Source: Plicaturopsis crispa FD-325 SS-3 (Eukaryota > Basidiomycota > Agaricomycetes > Amylocorticiales > Amylocorticiaceae). From it: a DNA stretch of 64,000 bases. The DNA lies in assembly GCA_000827205.1 (NCBI GenBank), contig KN832558.1, forward strand, positions 802,220-866,219. The letters are read 5' to 3'. Every line of letters begins with the position of its first letter. The first letter of the stretch is position 1. Both the position numbers and the translations under genes were made by a program. A model generated the notes under the pieces. It was given only the letters and a program-made list of their open reading frames with translations, made no database searches and was not told the DNA's origin. Of the stretch, positions 11,501-22,399 are shown one piece after another.

Positions 11501-12593
11501 GACATAGCATACTTAACATTGGCGAAACTGCCCTGTCTCTTTTCACCAGATACGAGATGCCGTCACTCTGATTATCCACAACGCTTGGAAACTAGACTTC
11601 AATCTTTCGTTGGCATCGTTCGAGCCGAATATTCGTGGCACGCGCAACTTGGTCGACCTTGCTCTCGAGGCGTCGGCCCCACATTTCGTTTTTACTTCGT
11701 CAATTGGCTCTGCTCAATCTTGGGATAAAGCAAAGGGCGCGTTCCCAGAGGAATTACAGCCCAATCCAGACTACGCGATCGGCAATGGCTACGGTGAATC
11801 CAAATGGGTTGCAGAACAGGTGTAGATACGCTGCTTATTGGTATCACTGGATATGCCTTAAACATCTATGTGTCCAGATTATTGCATGTAGTGGCTTACC
11901 AGCAACTTCCCTCCGCCTCGGCCAAATCAGCGGCGGTCTGCCTAACGGAGCTTGGTCGATGACGGACTGGATGCCTATCCTTATCAAATCGAGCTTGAAG
12001 CTGGGATCCCTTCCAGACACACAAGGAGTACGCACCACATCACTGTGCTGAGGCAACGGAACTGCTAACTAATCCTGCATTGGCTGTCAGCTTGTCGATT
12101 GGATCCCAATGCACATCGCAGCCCGCGCCGTCATCGACTCAGCACTGGGCCAGCATGATACTCTACCCGCGCTCAATGTCGTCCATCCTGGACCTATCCC
12201 CTGGAGTTCCATGATACACTCGGTGGCCGATGCTCTCGTGAAGGAAAACATCGTGACGTCTGGGCCGATCCCCATCGCGCCCGTCGGCGAGTGGTTTTCA
12301 ACCTTGGAGCATCGTGCGCTAAATCCGAGCGAGGATGACCTCAAAAACATTGTGAGTGCATCGAACATTTCTAGCCTTACCATGATTTTTATCCTCCGTC
12401 TCCGCAGCCTGCCCTACAACTGCTCGATTTCTTCCGAGCATTCTCGACGGCTTTTGGAAGCCCAGACTCAGCTGTGGTATTCGCGACTGAGAAAGCGCAG
12501 GCCGTCAGTGCTGCTATGGCCGACACCGAACCACTGGGAGCAGAGGATGTACAGAGGTGGATCCGATACTGGTCAAAGAAAGGGTTCCTGTAG
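8566..12593 (+). CDS. NRPS-like adenylate-forming reductase (A-T-R)
   Basis: Thirteen exons spanning 8566-12593 (coding sum 3231 bases) give 1076 residues in the order adenylation, thiolation, thioester reductase. The A domain shows the P-loop-like SSGSTGFPKAIP near residue 190, MYGATEIG near 346, YATKDLF and GRLDDVIVLSNGEKTVPPP. The carrier site is FQQGFDSLGATFLRN near 612, whose Ser would take phosphopantetheine. The reductase shows the Rossmann motif TGSTGSLGTYIL near 709 and the YGESK active-site Tyr/Lys near 868. There is no condensation domain, so it should activate a single carboxylic acid with ATP, load it and release it as aldehyde or alcohol with NADPH. Close relatives include basidiomycete Nps3/Nps10-like reductases and, more distantly, Lys2. 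The substrate cannot be read from sequence. A transporter and two oxidoreductases lie downstream within 9 kb. Confidence 0.93.
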
Positions 12594-12802
12594 ATGAAAT
12601 GACTCTGGAAATGTACTCATAAGAACTCACCAACTGATAAGTTGAGTTACTTGCACATAGCAATCGCCGAGGACACAAAATAACAACACTTCCAATTACA
12701 CGCCATATATCATTTACTGTATGTCCGTGCGATTCCCTCAAACATGACTCGGAAGAAGGTATATATCGGTAACGAGTCCATGGCCATCGCTCCGACGAAC
12801 AT

Positions 12803-13315
12803 CTAAGTCAGCGTGATGGGGAGGGTGAAAATGGCTGTAGCCCTGTTTCCCTACAAGCGATATTGCGGATGAGCCGATGGTTCCGAGACAAGCCAAGATC
12901 GCACTTACTCCGTACGCATTGTAGTTTTCGAGCACGGTCAGGGTGTAGTTCCCAGTCTGCGCTGCCGAGTACTCGAATATGATCGGCAGCTGCGCGGAGT
13001 ATTTTTGCGAGCCGTAGGGCAGGTATGTGCCGTTCGAGGCGAGCTGCTCAATGAGGTTGATGCCAGCGGTGACGGTCGACACGGCAGGCTGGAGCGTCAC
13101 GGTGACATAGTTGCTGCTCTCCTTGTCGTAGCGACCGGCGTCCCATGTGAAGTTGAACGGCTGGTGCATAGAATCAGTAACGAGCAATGTTCGCGAGTGA
13201 GTATGCGCACCTGATCATGGGGAATTGCCTCTCCGGAGGTCGGGGAGTAGAATGTCCCTGCTGACACTGCGGAGACAGCGGCAAGGATAGATCCAGCGAC
13301 GGTGGCGAACTTCAT
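12803..13315 (-). CDS. Small secreted Kre9/Knh1-like protein
   Basis: Three exons (13315-13211, 13160-12909, 12850-12803) give 134 residues. The first 19 or so form a clear signal peptide (MKFATVAGSILAAVSAVSA). The mature part has the F-Y-x-P-T-x-G pattern, PFNFTWD and an Ig-like beta pattern ending in GNYTLTVLENYN, which match the N-terminal domain of fungal Kre9/Knh1-like cell-wall proteins. N-glycosylation sequons are visible at NFT, NGT and NYT. No GPI signal or Ser/Thr-rich tail follows, so it is likely a free secreted or wall-associated protein. It is convergent with the A-T-R gene, 209 bases apart. The biochemical role of the family is not firmly known. Confidence 0.75.
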
Positions 13316-13398
13316 GATATTGGAGATGGAGGAGTTGGAGGTGCGGGAGGGGGTGGTGAACAAGGGTATTGCTAAGGAACCTACACTTTCTTCGATGC

Positions 13399-13404
13399 TT
13401 TATA
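13399..13404 (-). promoter_or_regulatory. TATA box of the secreted Kre9-like gene
   Basis: TATAAA on the minus strand, about 85 bases upstream of the start codon at 13315, a usual distance for a fungal core promoter. Confidence 0.5.
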
Positions 13405-13981
13405 TGATGCCGATCCACGGCGTCGCCACGCCGCCCTGTTGTAGATGTTAATTCGAGGAATCCAGGGCCACACGACGTCTAGTCAGCAGGCGCAAAGTGA
13501 TTGAATGTCAACTCACCTGGCTGATGTCTAGCCGACGAACAGTGCGTACGTGTGTAGGCGCAGGGACGAGCCTCAGGGATTGAGGACCTGGCCGGACCTG
13601 GATAGACGGGAGGATTGCCTGCTATTGCACGCGAATGATGCCAATGATCAACATCGGGTTTGTTCCTTGCCAGGAGGGTCGTTTCAACGGTTTCTGAATG
13701 GCTTGAAGGTCGACCGTGGAAACAGAAACCTACATAAACAATGAGACTTCAAATCTCCAGAGTCTCAGAGCCTGCAGGTGAGCGCTTGCTGTCAGTGTCG
13801 GGATTTCAGGAAATATCATGGCACGTGGCATGTCCAGGCGCTTAACGGCGCGCTTTCATAACCAGTTTCCGAGGCACTCAACCCCCCTACACGAAGGAAT
13901 ACATTTGTCTCTTCATACTTCCCAGGATACGCTTCGATGAGGACCGGAGGCGTCTCACATTCGCGAGAGCTCCCCCGTTGC
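13405..13981. other. Intergenic region
   Basis: About 580 bases between the secreted protein promoter and the oxidoreductase 3' end. Several short ORFs are present, none supported by motifs or splice sites. No repeat or RNA gene was seen. Confidence 0.4.
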
Positions 13982-15337
13982 TCAAGCAGTTTCCTGGGGC
14001 CGGGCTACCAACTTCTGTCCACTCACTTTGCCCGCCTTGAGCCATTCAAGGCCAGGCACTATGCCTCGCAAGCCATCCGGAAGGACCTTCACTCTGTTCG
14101 GCTATCGAATATCCTGAGATTGAGCAAGCTAAGACAGTGTAGGGAAACGAAGGGCCTCACCTTGATCAAGCCCTCGCTCAACAGAGCGGGCAGGTGGGCA
14201 TACAAGCTCACACCCATCTTTCTAGCCGTTGCGGGGAATGCACTCCCAAAGACGGACACCACACGAAGGCTACTTCCCTCTTTGTCCGCCACACTCCTTG
14301 GAAGCGTCAATACAATCGATCCGGTAGGCGTCGTGACATCGTGGGCGAGCTGCTGGGTCTCGGGAGTAGCGATCGCGTCGAAAACAGTCTCGACGGGGCC
14401 GCCCGCGATCCTCGCTACAGCGGCCACGATGTCGGCTGCGGGAAGGCTGCGGTCAATGACGTCGGATGCACCGAGGGAGACAAGGAAGGGCGTGTGGACG
14501 GGCGAGGCTACAGTGATAATGGGCGAAAACCCAGAGAGTCTGGCGAACTGGATGGCTGTATCGATAGTGGTCAGATCTTCGGCAGCGAGACATCGATTCT
14601 GGCAGAAACCTACCAAATTGGCCCACCGATGAGGAGCCCCCAAGAACGAAAAAAGGTTTATTTGAATATTTGTGGCGACCTTCTGGCAACCACGGATACT
14701 CCAGTCCCAGCCCCAAGGCACCCTCCTTGTCGTTGTACAGACCAACCGCCGCGGTAGTGAGCGCTGCTGGGATAGAAGCGCCTTCGTCGAATGAGATATT
14801 CTCCGGGAGCTGCGGGTTGCAAGTAAGCATATATATCCCATATAATAAGAGGACACACACCCTGGACGCGATCTCGGCAGGTATTAGGGTATACTGTTGG
14901 AACGTAGCCATGTCGTTATTGAAATTTCCTTCGTGGATGCTGTGCAAGCCTCAGTCAGGTGGAATCACATATCGTACAGTGAGGACCCACACTCGATCGC
15001 CCTGCTTGAATATGGAGACACCTTCCCCGACCTCCTCGACGGTGCCAGCTGAATCTAGCCCAAGCACAGCGGGGTACTTGTCGTAGAACCTGCCAGACGC
15101 CTGAATCTTCCAGTCGACGGGGTTGAGCGCGGTAGCATGGATCTTGACGAGTATCTCGCCCGGACCAGGCTTCGGAATATCCTTGTCCCCGACCTCGAAA
15201 CTGCCTTGCTTGCTTTTCAGCCATAGCGCTTTCTGCTGGGTGGCCATAGTAACTTTAGCTGATGTGTGAAACGACGCTGAGCGGGAGAGCGGGAGTGGAC
15301 GAAGGAAGCGCGCGCGACGGATCTCAGCGATGAACAT
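13982..15337 (-). CDS. MDR-superfamily (zinc-independent) alcohol dehydrogenase/enoyl reductase-like protein
   Basis: Five exons (15337-14991, 14939-14861, 14809-14614, 14555-14161, 14101-13982) give 378 residues. The GroES-like half shows KPGPGEILVKIHATALNPVDWK, YPAVLGLDSAGTVEEVGEGV and GDRVIHEGNFNND. The nucleotide-binding half shows VLGGSSSVGQFAIQFARL. The end LVARPQET is typical of the fungal zinc-binding-dehydrogenase-like family that lacks the catalytic zinc Cys cluster, so NAD(P)H-dependent reduction of an enone or quinone is likely; the substrate is unknown. The ATG at 15337 adds 30 residues before the usual family start MATQQKALWLKSKQG (15247). That extension is Arg-rich, lacks acids after position 5 and ends FHTSAKVT, so it resembles a mitochondrial presequence. 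Confidence 0.88.
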
Positions 15338-16017
15338 GGTTTTATATCATGTCCAACGCGTTGCTGAGCGAAGCTTGGCGTTGGCTTATGTCCGGAGGAT
15401 ATCCGACAGTGTTGCTCGCCGAATCGACATCCCATGATTTCTATAGCAATGTGAGCAGTGCCGTCAGTATACGGAATATGCATCCGGCGGGCTTGACCCA
15501 CATTGTGTCCTATCATATACCCACTTCTCGGCAGTCGACCCACGTCTACGCCCGGGCACGGGTGCAGAGCGGGTGACCCACCTGTTCTCGAGCCCCGACC
15601 CACGCGAGTCCGAGAGACAGAGTGAGTCGAGCCTATTTTCCTTGTTCAGGGTTCCAGTGAGTTCTGTTAGCATGCCAGTAGCAAATGCATTTTCTTGAGA
15701 CAGTAGTTACATGCACTTCGGGGAGCTTTTGAGACAGTCACAAGTAAGTACAAGAGCAACAGAGGGCAATATGTTGACGAAGTTCTGAACAACAGCAGTT
15801 TCCATTTACAGTAGGGGCCAGGGGCTTGCATTCAGGCAAAATTCAGGCAAATTTATCCAGAGACGTTTGACGTCTCTCCAGAAACGTCCCAGGGGCCAGT
15901 ACCAGCACTCTCAGAAGAAGGAAACCGATGATTGTTGTAAGTTTTAGAGATACATATACATTCGATATTTCACTGCGTCTGTCCTACACCGACTGTCCAT
16001 GATAGAGTGATGCTAGC
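15338..16017. other. Intergenic region with a short repeat block
   Basis: A 680-base gap between the oxidoreductase start and the CsbD-like gene end. It contains the 15813-15899 repeat structure listed separately. No coding frame is supported. Confidence 0.4.
15813..15899. repeat. Direct 9-mer repeats flanking a perfect hairpin
   Basis: AGGGGCCAG occurs at 15813-15821 and again at 15891-15899. Between them ATTCAGGCAAA is tandemly repeated and AGAGACGTTTGACGTCTCT (15859-15877) forms a perfect 8-base stem with a 3-base loop. The block lies about 120 bases past the stop of the CsbD-like gene, so it may be in its 3' UTR or mark a small insertion. Confidence 0.55.
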
Positions 16018-16905
16018 CTAGTAGTTGTCGTTTCCAGACTGAACCACGCAGGAAAAACAAGATTAGAATCGCAATCGACAGACAAGAAAACACACGATGG
16101 GGTACGCACCTTTCGCTCCTCGCCCTTCTCGACAAGTCCCGCATTCTTGGTGACTTTGCCAGCCAAGATCTCGCCCTGACCCCTGATCTTGTCGGTCGTG
16201 CTGGGCTTCGAGTAGTTCGAGTCGTTGTTGTCCCGGCCGAGAGAGTTGGAGTTAGAGTTCGTGTTCGAGTCGCTGTACCCCCCAACTCCACTGCCGGCGG
16301 TCTGACCGCTGGACCCGTATTCACTGCGGCCGGTGGTGGTCTGGCCGCTCGACCCGTACTGGTCACCTTGGCCGCTGGAGCCGTAGTTTCCACCGCTGCC
16401 AGTGTTGCCGCTCGAACCGAAGTTGTCCTGGCCGCTGGAGCCGTAGGTTCCACCGCTGCCGGTGTTACCGCCAGAGCTAAAGTCATCTTGACCGCCTTGC
16501 GACGTGCCGTATCCGCCGCTTCCAGTGTTGCCACTGGAGCCGTAGGTATCTTGGCCGCCTTGCGACGAGCCATATCCGCCCTGGCCCTGCTGAGCGCCTG
16601 AGCTAGAGAAGTTGTCTGCGAAACATGAATGCTGTCAGAGAAGGTACAGGCTCCATTGCAGATGTGTATTTACCAGAGCCTACTCCGCCCTGCTGCGAGG
16701 AGCCGTATCCTCCTCCTTGACCCTGCTGGCCACCCGATCCAGAGAAGTTGTCTGTGAAAGCGTGCTATGTTATCAGAAAACCGCAGAGCCCGATCCATGA
16801 CCAGATCTGCGCACCATTTTGGTTTCCACCAAAGTTGCTGTTCTGGTTGCTGTCGGTCTGGTACTGGCCCGGAACGGAGTCGGAGTTGTTGTTGTAGTTC
16901 GACAT
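16018..16905 (-). CDS. CsbD-like stress protein with long Gly/Ser/Tyr/Gln repeat region
   Basis: Four exons (16905-16815, 16751-16674, 16615-16110, 16038-16018) give 231 residues. The N-terminus is Asn/Gln-rich (MSNYNNNSDSVPGQYQTDSN). Residues about 30-175 are imperfect repeats built on YGSSGQ, NTGSGG, QDNF and GGYGSSQ, low in charge and probably disordered. The C-terminus, TDKIRGQGEILAGKVTKNAG then LVEKGEERKSGND, fits the CsbD-like pattern (K-x2-G-x6-GK-x-T-x-N-x2-L-x2-KG) seen in small fungal stress proteins. The last exon encodes only SGNDNY. The repeats resemble low-complexity segments that drive phase separation, but that is inference. A TATAAA at 16981-16986 lies 76 bases upstream of the ATG. 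Confidence 0.8.
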
Positions 16906-16980
16906 GGTGGATTGGGGAAGTTATGTGGATAGTTGGGTACTTGGGCGGGAATTGAGGAATGCGGAGCTCGACCGCCGACC

Positions 16981-16986
16981 TTTATA
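16981..16986 (-). promoter_or_regulatory. TATA box of the CsbD-like gene
   Basis: TATAAA on the minus strand, 76 bases upstream of the start codon at 16905. TATA promoters are common for inducible stress genes. Confidence 0.5.
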
Positions 16987-17596
16987 CTCTACGGGGCCCT
17001 GCCATACAAGCTAAGATGGTGCCATCGATAAAAAGCGAGAGATGACGGCCATGACGTTCGAGTGACGAGTGCCGGCGAAATCCAATGGCGGGCGCAGCAG
17101 TTTGACCGTATCCGTTCCCGGTGCTGGGCGTTTGTTTGTATGCCAGCTGCAGACGATACGAATCGAGTCGCTCCACTTCCGCGCTATGGCGGCAAGTGCG
17201 CGTACTTAAAGTGCTATAATGGGTTCTATGTAGCGAATGGCGTGTAGGTTTGGGGGCTGAAATTCCATACGGCGCGTCATAGTAAAAGTGGTCAGGAACT
17301 TGACAGTCTAAAATCCATATCTCAACATGCTCACCAAAAAAACTATTTCAGAAATGCGTGGACCATGGGCAGAGGCAGCAACAGGCAGCAACGTTCGCAA
17401 CGATGTTTACAAGGGCCTACGAATCTGCGGACATGGTGGTCGAAATCATGCAAGACGCAAGACGCGACTCGAAACACGCAATATACACCGTGTCTGAATC
17501 CTTGGACTCGAGGCTTCTATTCTACGACGATATCAGGACCCATGGTGTGCGCCAATACTGCTCTCAGATCTGACACGCAGAGCTACCTTATAGTCC
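16987..17596. other. Intergenic region between divergent genes
   Basis: About 610 bases separating the CsbD-like gene and the MFS transporter start codons. It presumably carries both upstream regulatory regions. No coding segment or repeat was recognised. Confidence 0.4.
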
Positions 17597-19954
17597 ATGT
17601 CAAACGCAATCGTAGAGGAGCCACGGGCTGCTGGGGCGTCGTTGCCTGCTATGCTATCGACGCCCTTGGACACCCAGGACACCCAACGGATCCAGCTCAC
17701 GGACCAAACGAATCTCCTGCCTTTCAGAAAGATAATCGCGGTCTTTGTCGGCCTAGCGCTATGCGTTATCGTCACCACACTAGACTCGGTCATCGTCGCG
17801 ACCGCGCTGCCCACAATCTCCTCAGCATTCAACGCCGGGGCCGTGTCTCTGTGGGTGCCCTCCGCGTACATGGTCACATCCACCGCCTTCCAGCCGCTGT
17901 ACGGCCGCTTCAGCGACATCTTTGGCCGCAAGGCCGCACTGTGTCTTGCCATGACGCTGTATATGATCGGGAGCCTGGCCGCGGGTTTCTCGCGCTCAAT
18001 CATCCAGGTCATCGTGTTCCGCGGAGTCGCTGGGGCGGGCGGCGGAGGTATCGTGAACCTGTCGCAGATTGTCGCGTCCGATGTGGTCAGCCTTCGCGAT
18101 AGGTGCGCGCCCAGTGGGACCCATATATCACTACTGCCTCATGGTCGCGTGTAGAGGCAAATATCAGGGCATTATAGCCGGTTTCAATGCATTGGGATAC
18201 GCTGTCGGGCCTTTGATCGGAGGTGTACTTTCCCAGAAAGTCAGCTGGAGGGTACGCTCCTCGCGCGAAGAGTGTATGTATGCCATCTTCACTGATTTGT
18301 TGACCGCTCGATCTCGTAGTGGTGCTTCTGGATAACCCTGCCTGTCTCGCTGTGCGGTATCGCGGCAGTCATATTTGTGCTGCCACTGAAGTCGGTTGAA
18401 GGGGACATGCGACGGTCAGCTATGCGCTCTGTCAAACTGGCCAAACACTCCTGAGGCAGACGTTCTCCCCCCGCAGAAAACTGATGGCAGTAGACTACTT
18501 CGGTGCAGGCCTCACCCTCGTAGGGTGTACACTTGTACTACTGCCCCTTATTTGGGTGCGTGCCGCCGCCCTCAGAGTCACCATTTCACTCTCTGACCTC
18601 GATGCAGGGAGGCGTGACGTTCCCGTGGAGGTCAGCAATAGTCCTGGCACCTCTATGCTCGGGCATGGTTGTGGCCTCGATATTCTGCATCTGGGAATGG
18701 AAGGGCGCACAGCTGCCTATCGTCCCCAGTACGTGTCCGATCTCTGCTCCCATCATCTGCTTGGGTCGACGCATTGCGGGTTGCAGTGTACATATTCAAG
18801 CACAAGACTGTCATTGGTGTATATATCACCATGTTCATCAAGTAAGCTCTCTCTCTTAGCAGAGCATTATCCACAGATAGCTTGTTTATTTGCCGCAGCG
18901 GCTTCATTTTCTTCTCGACCCTGTTCTACCTCCCGCAGTTCTTTCAGGTCGCACTGGGTTATTCTCCCATCCGCTCGGGCATATTTCTTCTGCCTGTGCT
19001 CGTCAGTCAGACGGTCGCGAGCGGTTCTGCCGTCAGTCATCCGCTCTAACCTGCATCGACGACGTGTGCTGAATTATGATTTCTGCTAGGGCGCGCTCGT
19101 AAGCCACACAGGACGATATCGTGTAAGTACGAACATCAACCTTTGCGATGATGCTGCGCTTGACCGGCTCACCACTAGACCATCATACACGTCGGCTTCT
19201 CGGTGTGGGCGATCGGCAGCGGATGCCTGTCCACCATAAACGCGTCCTCTCCAAAGCCCCTACTCGTGCTCTACATGCTCCTAGCCGGGATGGGTTCTGG
19301 GCAGGTAAGCCTCCGTGTGTTCGACGCGAGGAATGGCTGACATCGTGTAGACGACGCCGACGACCACGGTAGCTGCGCAGGCGAGCGTGGCGCGTAAGGA
19401 CATGTCCGTAGTGACGGCCGTGCGGAACGTGAGCCCTCACCTAAGTAACTCTGCAAACCGCCAGCTGAAGCAGACCCGTCTCGCAGTTCATCCGCCTACT
19501 TGGCGGCACACTATCCCTCGGCGTAGGGTCTACGATCGTGTACGTGCCTCTCCTCCCGCGAAAAACTCCTCGCCTCTCATGCGCGTGTTTGCATAGAAAC
19601 AACTCCCTCCGCTCCTCCATGACCGCGCTCGCCCTCCCGCCAGCCACGATAACCCGCATTATCGACGACCCGTCCCTCCTCTCCCCCATGTCCCTTCTTT
19701 CCCCCGTGTCCCTGGCGCCTACGGACGCGGCGGATATCCTCGCGCACGGGTACGCGCACGGCATCCGCACGGTGTTCGTGCTTAATGCCGCGCTAGCCGT
19801 CATAGCGGTCGGCGCTAGCCTCGCGCTGATACGGCACCAGGAGCTGGTGCGCGGCGACGAGGAGGCGCTGCGGAAGGAGGCCGTGCGTGGGGAGGACATC
19901 GAGATGGGGGACCGGGTGGGGACGCAGGAGAAGGAGGCAACTCCTGGAGTATGA
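17597..19954 (+). CDS. MFS multidrug/metabolite exporter (DHA2-like)
   Basis: Twelve exons (17597-18102, 18155-18251, 18320-18414, 18477-18555, 18608-18728, 18787-18841, 18899-19031, 19090-19122, 19179-19304, 19351-19428, 19487-19539, 19597-19954) give 577 residues. The first transmembrane segment contains LDSVIVATALPTISSAF, typical of drug:H+ antiporters, and motif A is GRFSDIFGRK near residue 100. Later landmarks are GGGGIVNLSQIV, GYAVGPLIGG, the PxxFQVALGYSPIRSGIFLLP segment and GMGSGQTTPTTTVAAQASV. The tail is charged and cytosolic. Length and hydrophobic pattern fit the 14-helix DHA2 family, which exports toxins, pigments or amino-acid derivatives at the plasma membrane. Between the A-T-R reductase and the SDR it would be a natural exporter for a locally made product, though this is not shown. 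Confidence 0.9.
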
Positions 19955-20576
19955 GGACCGTATCCCGCATTGACGCCGGATGGTAGTAGGAATTACCTGC
20001 AATGGCATCGCAAACATTCCACCAGGCCATGCGTATGGATGAACCCCTCTCAACCCCCGAGGCTGTTTACCCTCGCACAAGCGCTGGTCCTCCCTCCCGG
20101 ATGCTGCACATCCGCGGCTACGACGAGCACGTGTATTGACCTTGGTAGAGACGTTGGATCCCTTGGCGTTTGTCGCTGTGTCTAGTTATCGAATGACGAG
20201 ACCTGTCGCAAGGGTGGCGCAGTCGCCAATTTCTCGCTGCAATATGGTCAGAGAGATGACACGCTGCTTTGACAAGTTCTAGATGGGATTGTAATCCCGA
20301 CGTCAGAATCGACGGTGTGGACGAGACGTCGCTGAGACGCTTGCCAAGTATGGCTGCACTACACAGGGTGCATCGAACACAACCACTATGAACGACGCGT
20401 AATTCTGATGACAGAACGGAATCCAGCGAGCCGCGGCTACACCCAAGAACTTGGTTGCATTTCTAACCAGACTACAGCAGCACTATACGCTGTAAGACGT
20501 TGTAGCACTGTACAAGACGAAGGTATAAATATGTAGAGGAGCTTCAAGATTTCATTCACCAAGTTCAACGTCCAAC
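19955..20576. other. Intergenic region, promoter of the SDR
   Basis: A 620-base gap. TATAAA at 20524-20529 lies 48 bases before the SDR start codon. Nothing else was identified. Confidence 0.4.
20524..20529 (+). promoter_or_regulatory. TATA box of the SDR gene
   Basis: TATAAA, 48 bases upstream of the ATG at 20577. The spacing implies a very short 5' UTR. Confidence 0.5.
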
Positions 20577-21450
20577 ATGCCTGCAATTCAAGACAAACTG
20601 TTCGGAAAGAAGATCGTCATAATCGGGGGCACCTCAGGTATACTTCGCGCCCTTCCAAGCGATACAATGATCATGGAAACTCACCACGTACCACAGGTAT
20701 TGGGTTTGGCGTCGCGCAAGCGGTCCATGCGCTGGGGGCCCACGTCGTCGTAGCGTCCTCGACCAGCTCGAAGGTCACCGACGCAGTGAAGCGCCTCGAG
20801 GCCGCAGCGGGCGGCCCCGTCGAGGGCGTCCAGCTGCAAGGCCTAGACGAGGCCAGCACCACTGCCCTCTTCAACAAGATCGGCAAATTCGACCACCTCG
20901 TGTACACCGCTGGAGGTATGTCGTGCACTATCTGCGTGCGCACCGAGGAGCTGACTGGCTTGCCTCCGCAGACGCCGGCCTGCTCGCAATCGGGTCCTTC
21001 CTCGAGACGCCCATCGACCAGCTGAAGACTGCGTACGACGTGCGCATGTGGGGCGCGATCGCCGCTATCAAGGCAGCCCACCCGCACCTCAGCGCGCACG
21101 GGAGCGTCACGCTGACGGGCGGCATCGCAGCGCACCGCCCGGCGAAGGACCGCTCCGTGACGTCCTCGCTGGCCGGCGCGCTGGAGACGCTCGTGCGCGG
21201 ACTGGCCGTCGACCTCGCGCCCGTTCGCGTGAACCTGGTCGAACCCGGGGCGATACTCACGGAGGTCTGGGGAAGCATCTTGCCGGCGGAAGAGCAGAGG
21301 AAGGTGGTCTTGGCCTCGTTCGCAGAGAAATCGCTGCTGAAGCGCGTGGGCGATGTGGCGGACGCGGCGGAGACGTATGTGTATCTGATCAAGGGAGAGT
21401 TTACGACGGGCACGGTAGCCGTTGTCGACGGCGGGACTCTATTGGTCTGA
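20577..21450 (+). CDS. Atypical short-chain dehydrogenase/reductase lacking YxxxK
   Basis: Three exons (20577-20637, 20697-20915, 20972-21450) give 252 residues, the normal SDR size. The cofactor motif IGGTSGIGFGVA lies near residue 18 and DHLVYTAG replaces the NNAG region. Strand beta-5 is SVTLTGGIAAHRP. The catalytic helix reads SVTSSLAGALETLVRGLAVD, so the expected YxxxK is gone: alignment on ALE places Thr at the Tyr position and Ala at the Lys position. RVNLVEPGAI and the C-terminal TVAVVDGGTLLV are normal. Similar Tyr-less SDRs with an RP insertion exist in fungi and bacteria, so the loss is likely ancestral. Binding of NAD(P) is likely; ordinary dehydrogenase chemistry is doubtful. Confidence 0.88.
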
Positions 21451-22399
21451 ATGGGTCGGTCGAAGGGCCGGTAAATGCTGTGAGTAGCATAAGAGTACTA
21501 GTACTCACCTAGTCAAGGAGCTGTGATAGTAAATCATGATGTTTGCCACTGTCTGAATCAATTCAATCATTGCCTCTGAGCCATGTCTAAACACGACGGA
21601 ATGCGCATGATTTAGGCACACGGAAGATGCAGAGTATGCGCACGGCGTGCAAACGAACCAAACAATTCACAATTGCTGTCCCTAGACGATGAACGCCTGC
21701 ACTCAAGGCCAATCAGATCGGGAGTATCGCAGCACGACGTAGCAAAAGGGAACGACGACAGCGCCCGCTCTTGTGACCGATGCGTAGGGGAAGATACGTT
21801 GTAGGTGCGAAAGATCAGCTACGAAGCAGGAGAAGTGGTGGCCATCTTGTGCGCTGAGGTGACTAATGAAAACAAAGGGGCGAGAGAGAAATGTGTGCAG
21901 TGAGGGCCAGGCTACAGCTGTTGAGACGCTGTGATATATCACCCAACCGTAGGTCGAGAACGTGGAAGAGATCAAAACAATCGCGGCAGAAGCGGCAGCG
22001 CTTGTCGCGTCCAGAGCAGTAATAGGAAAGGATTGTGGTACGAGATGTGAGCAGTGAGGGAGAACAGACAGCTTGGGAAGACGGCCGATCTCGCGCAAGA
22101 TAGCGTGAGCTAGTAGATCCCACTGCAAGAAGACTTACACAAGATGGGGTCATCGCAACAAAAGCGCTGCTAGATGCATACAGCCAATCTTGAGTAGAGT
22201 CTCATATGCAGCGGGATGTGTATGCCATGCAAATTCTGCGAGCGAGTGGGAGGACATGGACGTTGGGAGCAAGAGGCACTCCCAAATTCCCAAATCCGAG
22301 TCTACGAATAAGACATCCCTTGTTTAGGACGCTGCCCCTGTCTCGGAAGTAGTGTGCCTCGGATTCAAAATATTGGCCCTCCGAGTCACCGCGACGGCC
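21451..22399. other. Intergenic region with an unsupported minus-strand ORF
   Basis: About 950 bases. The longest frame, 21703-22128 on the minus strand (141 codons), is rich in Ser, Val and hydrophobic residues but shows no domain, no signal peptide at its start and no clear splice partners. It is therefore not called a gene. No repeat was seen. Confidence 0.35.
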
